Assembly (NCBI GenBank): GCA_036504995.1
Contig: DASXUG010000008.1
Coordinates: 1 to 64,000, forward strand
Length of the DNA stretch: 64,000 nt
Direction of reading: 5' to 3'
From: DASXUG01 sp036504995
GTDB taxonomy: Bacteria > Pseudomonadota > Gammaproteobacteria > Burkholderiales > Methylophilaceae
Shown here: in pieces, positions 24,900-33,575 of the stretch
Layout of the letters: each line of letters begins with the position of its first letter
Numbering within the stretch: position 1 is the first letter of the stretch
Position numbers and translations under genes: made by a program
The notes under the pieces: model-generated
The model's database searches: none
Told to the model about the DNA's origin: nothing
Seen by the model: only the letters and a program-made list of their open reading frames with translations

Positions 24900-26708
24900 A
24901 TGTCACGCGCACTCCGTAATGTCGCAATTATTGCCCACGTTGACCATGGTAAGACCACCATGGTTGATAAACTTTTACAACAAGCAGGTACCTTTGCATC
25001 GCACCAAGCGGTCATTGAACGTGCGATGGATAGTAATGATCTTGAAAAAGAACGAGGCATTACCATTTTAGCTAAAAATACCGCGCTTACTTATGAAGGC
25101 ACACGTATTAATATTGTTGATACCCCAGGCCATGCCGACTTTGGTGGTGAAGTAGAGCGCGTATTGGGTATGGTTGATGGCGTTGTACTATTAGTCGATG
25201 CGGTTGATGGTCCTATGCCACAAACACGTTTTGTGACTAAAAAAGCGCTGGCGTTAGGGTTGCGTCCAATTGTGGTGATTAATAAAGTTGACCGTCCTAG
25301 CGCCCGTCCAGACTGGGTGATTAACCAAACGTTTGATTTGTTTGCTAATTTAGGTGCAACAGATGAACAATTAGATTTCCCAGTAGTGTACGCATCAGCC
25401 TTAAATGGTTTTGCGATGTTAGACATGGCTAAACCTACAGACAATATGCGTGCTGTATTCGATACTATATTAAGTCATGTTCCATCTCCATCTGGTGATC
25501 CAAGTGCGCCACTTCAAATGCAAGTTTCTGCATTAGATTACTCAACCTATACTGGCCGTTTAGGCATTGGCCGTGTGGTCAATGGTCGTATTAAGTCAGG
25601 CCAAGCTGTGACGGTAATGAACGGTGATGAACAAATTGGCACTGGTAAAATTAACCAAGTGCTCGGTTTTGAAGGTTTGGAACGTGTAGATGTGCCAGAA
25701 GCTGAAGCTGGTGATATTGTGATTATTTCTGGTTTAGATACTATAGGTATCGGTTTTACCATCTGTGATCGTGAAAATCCAGTTGGTTTGCCACACTTAG
25801 GGGTAGATGAGCCTACGTTGACGATGGACTTTATGGTCAATACTTCACCTTTAGCAGGTACTGAAGGTAAATTTATTACTTCACGTCAAATTCGTGATCG
25901 ATTAACTAAAGAGTTGTTGGTCAACGTTGCCTTGCGTGTTGAAGATACTGAAGATGCTGACGTTTTCCGTGTATCTGGTCGTGGTGAGTTGCATTTGACG
26001 ATTTTGTTGGAAAATATGCGTCGCGAAGGCTTTGAGATGGCGGTTGGTAAGCCACGCGTTGTATACCGTGAAATTGATGGCGTTAAGTGTGAACCATATG
26101 AAATCCTAACAGTCGACTTGGAAGATGAGAACCAAGGCACGGTTATGGAGGAGTTAGGTCGTCGTCGCGGTGAAATGCAAAACATGGAATCTGATGGCAA
26201 TGGTCGTACTCGCTTGGAATACAAAATCCCTGCACGTGGTTTGATTGGTTTTCAAGGTGAATTCTTAACCATGACGCGCGGTACTGGCTTGATGGCACAT
26301 ATTTTTGATGAGTACGCACCTGTGAAAGCAGATATGCCAGGTCGTCGCAATGGCGTGTTAATCTCATCTGAGAAAGGTGAGGCTGTGGCTTATGCGTTGT
26401 GGAAGCTACAAGACCGTGGTCGTATGTTTGCAGTGCCTGGTGATAAATTGTACGAAGGTATGATTATCGGCATTCATAGCCGTGATAACGATTTGATTGT
26501 GAACCCTGTAAAAGGTAAACAACTTACTAACGTACGTGCTTCTGGTACAGATGAGGCAGTGCGCTTGGTGCCTTCAGTGCAAATGACATTGGAAAGCGCT
26601 GTTGAGTTTATTGATGATGATGAATTGGTTGAAATTACACCAAAAACGATTCGTATCCGTAAGCGTTACTTATTAGAGCATGAGCGTAAACGCGCTGCAA
26701 AAGAATAA
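24900..26708 (+). CDS. typA: Ribosome-associated translational GTPase TypA/BipA
   Basis: TypA is a 602-residue GTPase related to EF-G and LepA. It binds the ribosome and affects large-subunit assembly and stress adaptation. G1 is AHVDHGKTT, G2 lies around ERGITI, G3 is DTPGHADF, and G4 is NKVDRP. The EF-Tu domain 2 (TGRLGIGRVVNG), the EF-G-like domain V region (RGELHLTILLENMRREGFE), and the TypA-specific C-terminal end (PKTIRIRKRYLLEHERKR) are all present. The full length matches the family. An efficient rho-independent terminator follows. Confidence 0.96.
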   Translation: MSRALRNVAIIAHVDHGKTTMVDKLLQQAGTFASHQAVIERAMDSNDLEKERGITILAKNTALTYEGTRINIVDTPGHADFGGEVERVLGMVDGVVLLVDAVDGPMPQTRFVTKKALALGLRPIVVINKVDRPSARPDWVINQTFDLFANLGATDEQLDFPVVYASALNGFAMLDMAKPTDNMRAVFDTILSHVPSPSGDPSAPLQMQVSALDYSTYTGRLGIGRVVNGRIKSGQAVTVMNGDEQIGTGKINQVLGFEGLERVDVPEAEAGDIVIISGLDTIGIGFTICDRENPVGLPHLGVDEPTLTMDFMVNTSPLAGTEGKFITSRQIRDRLTKELLVNVALRVEDTEDADVFRVSGRGELHLTILLENMRREGFEMAVGKPRVVYREIDGVKCEPYEILTVDLEDENQGTVMEELGRRRGEMQNMESDGNGRTRLEYKIPARGLIGFQGEFLTMTRGTGLMAHIFDEYAPVKADMPGRRNGVLISSEKGEAVAYALWKLQDRGRMFAVPGDKLYEGMIIGIHSRDNDLIVNPVKGKQLTNVRASGTDEAVRLVPSVQMTLESAVEFIDDDELVEITPKTIRIRKRYLLEHERKRAAKE

Positions 26709-26727
26709 TTGAAGTATTTGCAGCAAT

Positions 26728-26755
26728 AAAAAACCCGACTTAGGTCGGGTTTTTT
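26728..26755 (+). terminator. Rho-independent terminator after typA
   Basis: AAAAAACCCGAC (26728-26739), loop TTAG, and GTCGGGTTTTTT (26744-26755) form a perfect stem with a T-run. It lies 20 bases beyond the typA stop and closes that transcript. It may also work on the converging dienelactone hydrolase transcript. Confidence 0.93.
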
Positions 26756-26821
26756 ATTATTTTTCTTACTTGTGCAGGCTTTTTAAAACCAAATAACTCA
26801 GTTCAAGCTATTCAGCCAGTG

Positions 26822-27565
26822 TTAAGCTTGATGCAAAGTTCTGCCGAACAAGTTTAATGCAAGTTGGTAGCCTATCATGGCGGTTTGTGGGTCGTAACGT
26901 TCGCCTTCATCACGCATAAATGCGTGCTGGGCGTTGAACTCGTGCCATGTGAATTTTAGTTCGGCAGCACTTAGTTTGCTATACACTTCTGCACGACCAG
27001 CCGCAGGAATATGCGGGTCTTGTTTCCCCCAAATCATGAGTAGTTCGCCTTTAATATCGGCAAGTCTTTCCATGCTGTGTTGACCTAGTTTATTAGGGAT
27101 AACTTGGGTATGTAAATCAGTCGCATAGAAGCAAGCTGTTGCTTTAATCTCAGGTTGCAAAGCTGCGCGGAAAGCTAAGTGACCACCGATACAAAAGCCC
27201 ATTGCGCCAACGACACCTGTACACCATGCTTGCTTTTTAACGTATTCAATCATCGCGGTATTGTCTGTATCATAATCTTGTACATCTTTTGCAGATTTAT
27301 CAGCATTACCTTTATCACGACCATCATCGTCATAGCCTAATACTGTACCGATTGGATTTAGCTCGTGAAATACTTCTGGTACAAGCACCGCGTAACCATG
27401 TCCAGCCATGATGCGCGCTGCGCGTTCAATAGGGCCAGTTTGTTGAAAAATTTCTGAGTAAAATAAAATCGCAGGATAGCGACCTTCACCTGCTGGGCGA
27501 TGTACATAGGTGCGCATCACGCCTGTGGGGGTTGGTAAATCAACGATATGGCTTTGAACGTTCAC
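26822..27565 (-). CDS. Dienelactone hydrolase family protein
   Basis: This cytoplasmic alpha/beta hydrolase has 247 residues. The nucleophile elbow GFCIGG carries Cys125. Asp183 (GKQDPHIP) and His214 (NAQHAFMRDEG) complete the Cys-Asp-His triad typical of dienelactone hydrolases. The core strand starts at PAILFYSEIFQ. It begins with GTG five bases after AGGAG. No chlorocatechol or other aromatic-degradation genes are nearby. The natural substrate is therefore unknown; many family members are general carboxylesterases. Confidence 0.9.
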   Translation of the reverse strand: MNVQSHIVDLPTPTGVMRTYVHRPAGEGRYPAILFYSEIFQQTGPIERAARIMAGHGYAVLVPEVFHELNPIGTVLGYDDDGRDKGNADKSAKDVQDYDTDNTAMIEYVKKQAWCTGVVGAMGFCIGGHLAFRAALQPEIKATACFYATDLHTQVIPNKLGQHSMERLADIKGELLMIWGKQDPHIPAAGRAEVYSKLSAAELKFTWHEFNAQHAFMRDEGERYDPQTAMIGYQLALNLFGRTLHQA

Positions 27566-27706
27566 AAAAACTCCTCTGTATTGGTATTTTAAACATTTAG
27601 GTATTGGATTGGGTAGATTTTACAACGCTTCTTGCCTGTTCGCCTATACATACTATTAATTTGGGACGCTCGCATGAGGTAACTTATATAGAAAAAGTCG
27701 CAACTT

Positions 27707-27779
27707 CGTCATCCTCGCAAACGCAGCGATCCATCTAATTGCTTGATTAAAATGGATTCCCGCTTTCGCGGGAATGACG
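27707..27779. repeat. REP/MITE-like dispersed palindromic element
   Basis: This 73-bp element begins CGTCATCCTCGC and ends GCGGGAATGACG. The outer 28 bases of each end are inverted copies with about 21 matches. Inside the right end, TTCCCGC-TTTC-GCGGGAA forms a strong hairpin. Elements built on CGTCATTCCCGCG are scattered in many proteobacterial genomes. It lies between the M48 protease stop and the dienelactone hydrolase start, so on transcripts it would form a stable fold that could stop or protect RNA ends. Confidence 0.75.
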
Positions 27780-27842
27780 TAAATGAATGACTTTGTTTGA
27801 AAAGTTAGTATGATCTGAATTGTAAAAAAATCTCAATTAACC

Positions 27843-28790
27843 TTAATCTTTAAGTTTATATAGTCGTTCACTTAAGGTTTTACCATCTTTTACTTTGTCA
27901 AATCGGCTACCCACAGCATCACTTAGCTTAGCAAGTCTGTCATCTGGGCTAGGGTGTGTCTTGTAGAGAAGTGCTACGCTACTATCGTTTTTGTTAGTTT
28001 GACCAATCGTTTGCAGCACGTCAGTTAAACCAAACGGGTCGTAACCTGCGCGGGTAGCTAGCGTCATGCCAATGCGATCGGCTTCAAACTCTGCATCTTT
28101 GTCTAAACCGCGCGCCATAATTTCTGCGCCGTTGCCAATCACTTTTTGTACAGTTAAATCAGTTTTGCCCAATTTTGAACCTAATAAGCTTGCACCAAAA
28201 TTGATGAGTTGAGACTTTTGCAATAATTTAAGGTGATGTTTTTTAATCACATGGCCAATTTCGTGCCCTAGTACGCCTGCTAATTGCGCTTCATTTTCCA
28301 GTTTTCTGTATAAGCCCTTGGTTATTAGCACGTAACCACCTGGTGCGGAAAATGCATTTAAATCCTCAGACTCAATTACACCAAAATGCCATGGTAAGTC
28401 TGGACGCTCGCTCTGGCTAGCTACCCAGCGCCCCACTTGGTTGACGTATTTCTGTAACGCTTCATCTTTTACCAGCGGGGCAGCGCCCAAAAGGTTGCCT
28501 GTTATCTCACGACCCAGTTGAATTTCTTCTTCTTTTGAGGGACTGGATAAGTTAAACGCAGGTTTACTTGTTTCTTCTGTAGTAGTTGCGGTGCTACTAG
28601 CATCGGTGCTGGTAGGTGTATCTGTATTAGGTGCGGGATTTAATTTATCTTGCTCTTTTTTGACAGCATCTTTTAGTGCATCCCCCAAATTAAATGCGTT
28701 CGCGGGCGGTGTTAAGGCAAAAAGGGCCAATAGTAAAACTGGAATACTGTAGCTAGTTGTCGTTGTCTTGCGCTGATGATCTGTTTTCAT
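27843..28790 (-). CDS. M48 family zinc metalloprotease, exported
   Basis: This is a periplasmic protease of 315 residues. The signal peptide (about residues 14-32) ends at PANAF, with no lipobox. A Thr/Ser/Pro-rich linker spans about 52-76. The M48 domain has the zinc motif HEIGH at 176-180 followed by VIKKHH. A third ligand Glu lies in DAEFEADRIGM. It resembles LoiP/YcaL/BepA-type quality-control proteases of the envelope but lacks the TPR domain of BepA. It follows an SH3-domain gene and a CHASE2 gene on the same strand with short gaps, suggesting an envelope-stress operon. Confidence 0.9.
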   Translation of the reverse strand: MKTDHQRKTTTTSYSIPVLLLALFALTPPANAFNLGDALKDAVKKEQDKLNPAPNTDTPTSTDASSTATTTEETSKPAFNLSSPSKEEEIQLGREITGNLLGAAPLVKDEALQKYVNQVGRWVASQSERPDLPWHFGVIESEDLNAFSAPGGYVLITKGLYRKLENEAQLAGVLGHEIGHVIKKHHLKLLQKSQLINFGASLLGSKLGKTDLTVQKVIGNGAEIMARGLDKDAEFEADRIGMTLATRAGYDPFGLTDVLQTIGQTNKNDSSVALLYKTHPSPDDRLAKLSDAVGSRFDKVKDGKTLSERLYKLKD

Positions 28791-28821
28791 TGCGGAGTGT
28801 GTCCTGTAAAGTGGCTAAGTG

Positions 28822-29325
28822 TCATTGTTTGGGTGCTGGTAGGTAACTCATCGATACCGATTTTAGCTTGCCATTTGCTGCAAACTCCCGTGCTTGTGCC
28901 GAAGTTTGTGTTTGGCTTTCCATTAGTTTGACTTCAGACTCATTAAACTTAGCGCTTTTTAAATCCTCAGAACTTAGACCGCGCACGCCAGTGGTAGCAA
29001 CAACATTACCCGTGCCTGCACGTCCGCTTGCCATATTTAGTACATCACTTGCACTGCTACTAGTGCTGCTTGCGGCACCACGTTTGACTGATAAAATTCT
29101 GACCCAGCCAGTGCTCTTTTTGTTCTTAACTTTGAGCCAAGCGCCTTGTTTGGTGATGATTTCAAGTGCATCACCTCGATTAATATTACCTGCAGCTTTT
29201 GCGTCGGCAAATGGTTCTGCGCGTAAGCTGTCAGTTTTTAGGGCGGTGCCCATGTCCGCGCCAAATACGGCATAAGGCAGTACACAGGGCAGAGCGAGTG
29301 CACTGATTAGTATTAATTTTTTCAT
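28822..29325 (-). CDS. Exported SH3-domain protein
   Basis: This 167-residue protein has a signal peptide (1-22, ending AVFGAD). A bacterial SH3 domain spans about 30-80 (TDSLRAEPFADAKAAG, then GWVRILSVKRG) and resembles cell-wall binding SH3_3 domains. The C-terminal 85 residues are helical and polar, with no recognised domain. It is encoded between the CHASE2 and M48 genes. It probably works in the periplasm with the protease; that link is contextual only. Confidence 0.8.
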   Translation of the reverse strand: MKKLILISALALPCVLPYAVFGADMGTALKTDSLRAEPFADAKAAGNINRGDALEIITKQGAWLKVKNKKSTGWVRILSVKRGAASSTSSSASDVLNMASGRAGTGNVVATTGVRGLSSEDLKSAKFNESEVKLMESQTQTSAQAREFAANGKLKSVSMSYLPAPKQ

Positions 29326-29351
29326 GGTCGTTGTATCTCTTTTTCTACGCT

Positions 29352-31043
29352 TTAAAGCGATGGTTTAATGTCATTTTCAAGTTTAATGACGGCTTGTGCA
29401 AATAGGTTGCGCCATTGCCGAGCTAACGAATGCTCTGCGTTGAGCAAGCCTTCATGTTGGGTGTAACGTATTTGTGTATTAATAGGTAGACCTGAGTTAG
29501 TAACGATTTTGGTGAACTGAGTGCTTAATTGCATGGCGTCTTCATTGGCGGCTTGGCTATAGTCGGTTTTTGCATCGGAATATGTCCATGTCACAACGAG
29601 CATATCGCCAAAAAGCCCCCAAATTCCACTTTGCGTGCCACGAATAAATTCAATATTGTTGGGCGTCTTGCTCAATAACTCAATGTTTCTCTTTATTTTT
29701 TTTAACGTGGCGTCATTAAGTGGTTCGTCGCTTTCAATCAAAATTGGCATAATTAACGCCAGCGAGGATTTTTCACCTGATTTAACCCCAAATGCTAAGT
29801 AGCGTTGCAAGGCCAAATCAGTTGCCATCGCATAAATTTTTGCCACACTGAAATATCCCACCGCCCACGTAATCGGACCAGTGAAGTCTAAATAGGTGTG
29901 GGTAAGGTTAATGCCGATATAAGAAAGTACGAGTAGGCCAATTTGGCTGGTGCTGAACAGTTTTGTGAATCTATCCCTATCCATGTTGAAGTAAAACGCA
30001 GCGGTGGTCAGCCAGATAAACAGTAAACTCATCAAAATATAGCTGCTCACACCACGTAAAACATACAGAAAATCGCCATGTTTTACGTTATCGATCGCGG
30101 TGGCGAGAATTTCAACCCCTGGATGTATTTTCGCCATAGGCGTGGCTTTAAGGTCAAACAAACTGGGGGCAGTTGAGCCGATAATGACAATTTTGTCTTT
30201 AAATTCATCTTGCGGACGTTTTTTAACTTTATTGCTCATGTCTGTCATGACATCACTAAAGCTGACAAAGTGATAAGTAAACGGAGCGCCACGCCAGTTA
30301 ATCAGCATATCTTGCGGTAAGTTGATATTGTTTGTTTGCAATGGCTGACCAACCACTAAAGGTAGTGCGGGAATTTGCCAACCACCAGTCGTTCGCCAAA
30401 GTTTATACTCACGGGCAATGCCATCCTTATCGGGGTCTATATTATGCGTACCTAAGCGTTTGGAGTTTAGGATAGCATCAAAATGTGGTAGCACGACTGC
30501 GATAGTGGTGTCAGCATTGACCTCACTGGCTGGGTCGGTTTTTAAGCCCGGAATCATGCTGGCTTTTACTTTGCTGAGCTTATCTTGTTCTTCAGGCAAG
30601 CGTAAGAATGGGAAGTAAGTATTACTAGTGTTTTTGATGACCTCGTTAAAATAGGTATCACTGTCTGGGTTATAGACATCGGCATCACTAAACAAGATAT
30701 CAAATACAATTGCTTTAGGTTTTTGTGCTTCAATATTTTCTACAAACTCACCAAATACTTGGCGTGGCCAAGGCCAACGACCATAATCGCCAGCCATCGC
30801 GGCAAGGCTGGCTTCATTGACATCGACAATGACAATGTCTGGATCTGCTTGCGGTTTAATGATGCGATTCTTCACCATTAAATCAAACGCTTTGTCACGC
30901 ATATTTTCGCCGATATGAAATACGCTAGCGTCTAGCAATATCAACGCTGTTAGCAGCACTGCCAAGTAAAGGTAAAAGTTATTGCGTAGCTTGCGTGTTA
31001 CGTTAGCTAGCCATTGGCCGATGATCAGTTTGAGTTTTGTCAT
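29352..31043 (-). CDS. CHASE2-domain membrane protein with degenerate cyclase-like tail
   Basis: This inner-membrane protein has about 563 residues. TM1 is near 25-45. The periplasmic CHASE2 sensor domain (about 45-320) includes DIVIVDVNEASLAAM, GRWPWPR, AIVFDILFSD and IVIIGSTAPSLFDLKATPM. Three TM helices follow (about 335-410). Such sensors usually end in a class III adenylate cyclase, kinase or GGDEF domain. Here about 150 residues remain, with SGIWGLFGDMLVVTW and LPINTQIRYTQHEG lining up loosely with cyclase strands. The metal-binding Asp and substrate residues are missing. ATG 31043 is preferred over an in-frame TTG at 31082. It heads the SH3-M48 operon. Confidence 0.83.
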   Translation of the reverse strand: MTKLKLIIGQWLANVTRKLRNNFYLYLAVLLTALILLDASVFHIGENMRDKAFDLMVKNRIIKPQADPDIVIVDVNEASLAAMAGDYGRWPWPRQVFGEFVENIEAQKPKAIVFDILFSDADVYNPDSDTYFNEVIKNTSNTYFPFLRLPEEQDKLSKVKASMIPGLKTDPASEVNADTTIAVVLPHFDAILNSKRLGTHNIDPDKDGIAREYKLWRTTGGWQIPALPLVVGQPLQTNNINLPQDMLINWRGAPFTYHFVSFSDVMTDMSNKVKKRPQDEFKDKIVIIGSTAPSLFDLKATPMAKIHPGVEILATAIDNVKHGDFLYVLRGVSSYILMSLLFIWLTTAAFYFNMDRDRFTKLFSTSQIGLLVLSYIGINLTHTYLDFTGPITWAVGYFSVAKIYAMATDLALQRYLAFGVKSGEKSSLALIMPILIESDEPLNDATLKKIKRNIELLSKTPNNIEFIRGTQSGIWGLFGDMLVVTWTYSDAKTDYSQAANEDAMQLSTQFTKIVTNSGLPINTQIRYTQHEGLLNAEHSLARQWRNLFAQAVIKLENDIKPSL

Positions 31044-31135
31044 GGAGTCTACATTGCATTTCGTTTGCTCAGTGTGGCACAAACTTGGTCATTTTTGAAG
31101 TATTTAGATTTGCGGCCAAGTGTGCTTATTATTTG

Positions 31136-31159
31136 TTGACGAAAGACCTAGGGTATAAT
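31136..31159 (+). promoter_or_regulatory. TATAAT -10 box immediately upstream of rmuC
   Basis: A perfect TATAAT lies at 31154-31159 and a TTGACG at 31136-31141, but they are only 12 bases apart instead of about 17. The ATG of rmuC is at 31169, only 9 bases after the -10 box, and no ribosome binding site is present. If this box is used, the message would be nearly leaderless. Confidence 0.35.
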
Positions 31160-31168
31160 GTAGTCGAT

Positions 31169-32503
31169 ATGATTCCTTTGTTCAGTTTAATTTTAATAGC
31201 GGTTACGCTATTGCTTTTGTTATGGCAATTATGGCGTAGTCAGCACACGCCAGATGCTTCTATCGCCTTAATGGCTCAGTTGGAAGAAAAGCACCTTGCT
31301 ATGTTGCGAGATCTGCATGATGCGTTAAACAAACTAGGAGATAGGCTTAATGCCTCATCCTCGGAAAGTGCTGAGCGTTTAAGGCAATCCGTCGCACAAG
31401 AGCTTACGCAAACGCGTGAAGCTATGCAGTCTTTACAAATCGCGCAAACACAAAGCCTCGCCCAAACCCGTGAAACGGTGCTAGAAACTTTGCATAAAAC
31501 TTTAAGCGAGCAAGGTAAAGCAGAGCAGGCCTTAATCAATGACACCATGCTGAAAGCTACAACAACTCTGACGCTAAGTATTGAAAGTTTGAGTAAGGTG
31601 GTGGATGGTAGGTTGGAGCAAATTGGCGGAAAAGTGTCTGAGCGTTTAGATGAGGGCTTTAAGAAAACTAATGAGACCTTTGTGAGCGTGATGGCGCGTT
31701 TGGCAACGATTGATGAAGCACAAAAGAAAATTGATGGCTTAACCACCAATATGGTGAGTTTACAAGAGCTGTTGGGCGATAAACGCTCACGTGGCGCTTA
31801 TGGTGAGGTGCAGTTGGAGGCCTTGGTACGTAATGTGTTGCCAGTTTCCACTTATGCCATGCAGCATACATTTGAAAATGGCACGCGTGTGGATTGTGCA
31901 TTGTTTTTGCCTGAGCCGACTGGCACAGTGGGCGTGGACTCTAAATTTCCACTTGAGAACTACCACCGTATGTTTGACAGTACCTTAAGTGATGCTGAGC
32001 AATTGGTTGCAGAAAAACAGTTTAAAGCCGATGTTAAAAAGCATGTGGATGATATTGCGAGCAAGTATATTATCCCCAATGTGACTTCTGATGGTGCGGT
32101 GATGTTTATCCCTGCCGAAGCGGTGTTTGCTGAGATTCATGCTTACCACCCCGATGTGATTGATTATGCAATGATTAAGCGCGTTTGGGTGGTTTCGCCA
32201 ACTACGCTTATGGCCGTTCTAAATACGGCACGCGCTGTGCTGAAAGATGTGGAAACGCGTAAGCAAGTACATATCATTAAAGATGAGTTGGGTAAGCTCG
32301 GTAAAGAGTTTGGTCGCTTTGATACGCGTATGAAAAAACTGGCAGACCATATCCGCCAAGCGCATGAAGATGCACAGGATGTGCAAACGACAAGCCAAAA
32401 AATTTCACGCCGCTTTGCACAAATTGAGCGTGTAGAGTTGAAAAAAGATACACAGGAAAGCTTGGCTTTGCCTGATATTGATTTACTAGATAATGATGAT
32501 TAG
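31169..32503 (+). CDS. rmuC: DNA recombination protein RmuC homologue
   Basis: This membrane-anchored protein has about 444 residues. TM1 is at 2-22 (IPLFSLILIAVTLLLLLWQLW). A long coiled coil spans about 35-190. The RmuC nuclease-like domain begins around LGDKRSRGAYGEVQLEALVRNVLP and includes VDSKFPLENYHRM, with the Asp and Lys of a PD-(D/E)XK-like core. A short coil ends the protein. RmuC limits rearrangements between inverted repeats in E. coli; the mechanism is uncertain. The ATG at 31169 begins the TM segment directly. A longer frame from 31037 would run through the divergent gene's start and is unlikely. Confidence 0.9.
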   Translation: MIPLFSLILIAVTLLLLLWQLWRSQHTPDASIALMAQLEEKHLAMLRDLHDALNKLGDRLNASSSESAERLRQSVAQELTQTREAMQSLQIAQTQSLAQTRETVLETLHKTLSEQGKAEQALINDTMLKATTTLTLSIESLSKVVDGRLEQIGGKVSERLDEGFKKTNETFVSVMARLATIDEAQKKIDGLTTNMVSLQELLGDKRSRGAYGEVQLEALVRNVLPVSTYAMQHTFENGTRVDCALFLPEPTGTVGVDSKFPLENYHRMFDSTLSDAEQLVAEKQFKADVKKHVDDIASKYIIPNVTSDGAVMFIPAEAVFAEIHAYHPDVIDYAMIKRVWVVSPTTLMAVLNTARAVLKDVETRKQVHIIKDELGKLGKEFGRFDTRMKKLADHIRQAHEDAQDVQTTSQKISRRFAQIERVELKKDTQESLALPDIDLLDNDD

Positions 32504-32524
32504 ATTTGATAAGGAATAACGCAG

Positions 32525-32737
32525 ATGGCGAATATAGAAGCAGAAAATGAAGATGAAATGGGCGTCATTATGATGGTGCAGCATTACGCGGGTAAATTTG
32601 GCATCACATTTAGTTCACACTTATTGGAAAATCCAGAACATAAAACTAAACTGATGAAGTTAATGATGGACGCGATTAGTGGCAGGCGTGGGGCTGTAAC
32701 TGATGCCGACGTGCTAGCCGCCGATAGTGAAGATTAA
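32525..32737 (+). CDS. Small acidic protein of unknown function
   Basis: This 70-residue protein has no family I recognise. It is acidic at both ends (EAENEDE and ADSED) with a helical, Met-rich middle (MGVIMMVQHYAGKFG, KTKLMKLMMDAISG). There is no signal or membrane segment. An AAGGA site nine bases before the ATG supports translation. It sits 21 bases after rmuC and 43 before moaD, so it may be co-transcribed with either. Its clean start, codon use like its neighbours, and position make it a probable real gene. Confidence 0.6.
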   Translation: MANIEAENEDEMGVIMMVQHYAGKFGITFSSHLLENPEHKTKLMKLMMDAISGRRGAVTDADVLAADSED

Positions 32738-32780
32738 GTGTTAGAAAGACTAAAAGTTAAAGTAGGTTTAGAAAGTTAGC

Positions 32781-33035
32781 ATGGTCAAGATACTCTATTT
32801 TGCACGCATCAAAGAATCACTCAACTACTCTACTGAAGAGTTGGCACTGCCTTCGGATGTGACGACTATTGCTCACTTAAAAGAGTTTTTGGCGCGTCGT
32901 GGTGATGCATGGTCAAACTTATTTTCTGGTAAGCAACCAGTGCGTGCAGCCATTAATCATGCCTTGGTTGAAAACAGTGCAGTGATTCGTGATGGCGACG
33001 AGATTGGCTTTTTTCCTCCAGTCACAGGAGGCTAG
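32781..33035 (+). CDS. moaD: Molybdopterin synthase small subunit MoaD
   Basis: MoaD is the 84-residue ubiquitin-like sulfur carrier for molybdenum cofactor synthesis. It starts with VKILYFARIKESL and ends in the required Gly-Gly tail (FFPPVTGG). The activated C-terminal thiocarboxylate donates sulfur to precursor Z within the MoaD/MoaE complex. moaE follows after nine bases. The rest of the moa/moe pathway is not in the window. Confidence 0.95.
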   Translation: MVKILYFARIKESLNYSTEELALPSDVTTIAHLKEFLARRGDAWSNLFSGKQPVRAAINHALVENSAVIRDGDEIGFFPPVTGG

Positions 33036-33044
33036 TTTATCCTT

Positions 33045-33491
33045 ATGACAGTGCGCGTGCAGGTTGAAGATTTTGATGCAGGGGCTGAGGTACAGGCGCT
33101 GCGATTAGCTCGTCCTGATATAGGTGCTGTCGTCAGTTTTATTGGTCAGGTGCGTGATATTAACGATGGCTCTAGCGTGTCGGCTATGCACCTAGAGCAT
33201 TATTCAGGGATGACAGAGAAATCACTTGAAGCCATCACGCAACAGGCCAAACTACGCTGGGATATTGTTGAGGTTCTGGTGATTCATCGTGTTGGGGACT
33301 TGAATCCTAGTGACCAGATTGTGATGGTTGCAGTCAGTAGTGCGCACCGAAAAGAAGCCTTTATGGCTTGTGAATTTGTGATGGACTACCTTAAAACCGA
33401 AGCGCCATTTTGGAAGAAAGAACAGACAACAGCTGGCGCACGTTGGGTCGATGCTAAAGCTACAGACGATGCTGCCAAGGAAAGATGGTAG
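33045..33491 (+). CDS. moaE: Molybdopterin synthase catalytic subunit MoaE
   Basis: MoaE is the 148-residue large subunit that converts cyclic pyranopterin monophosphate to molybdopterin. Typical stretches are GAVVSFIGQVRD, LEHYSGMTEK, HRVGDLNPSDQIV and SSAHRKEAF. The catalytic lysines sit in YLKTEAPFWKKE. An AGGAGG lies in the end of moaD, 13 bases before the ATG. The pair forms a translationally linked unit. Confidence 0.95.
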   Translation: MTVRVQVEDFDAGAEVQALRLARPDIGAVVSFIGQVRDINDGSSVSAMHLEHYSGMTEKSLEAITQQAKLRWDIVEVLVIHRVGDLNPSDQIVMVAVSSAHRKEAFMACEFVMDYLKTEAPFWKKEQTTAGARWVDAKATDDAAKERW

Positions 33492-33575
33492 CCATTGCAC
33501 TCTATCGCTTTTCGGCCCTCAATAACCATTCAAAACTGCAATATAATCAAAACTTAAAGAACAGATTACCCATAC

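Noticed and set aside
25091..26224. Several open frames antisense to typA
   Set aside because: They mirror the codon bias of a highly conserved GTPase gene and have Ser/Thr/Pro-rich products with no domain.
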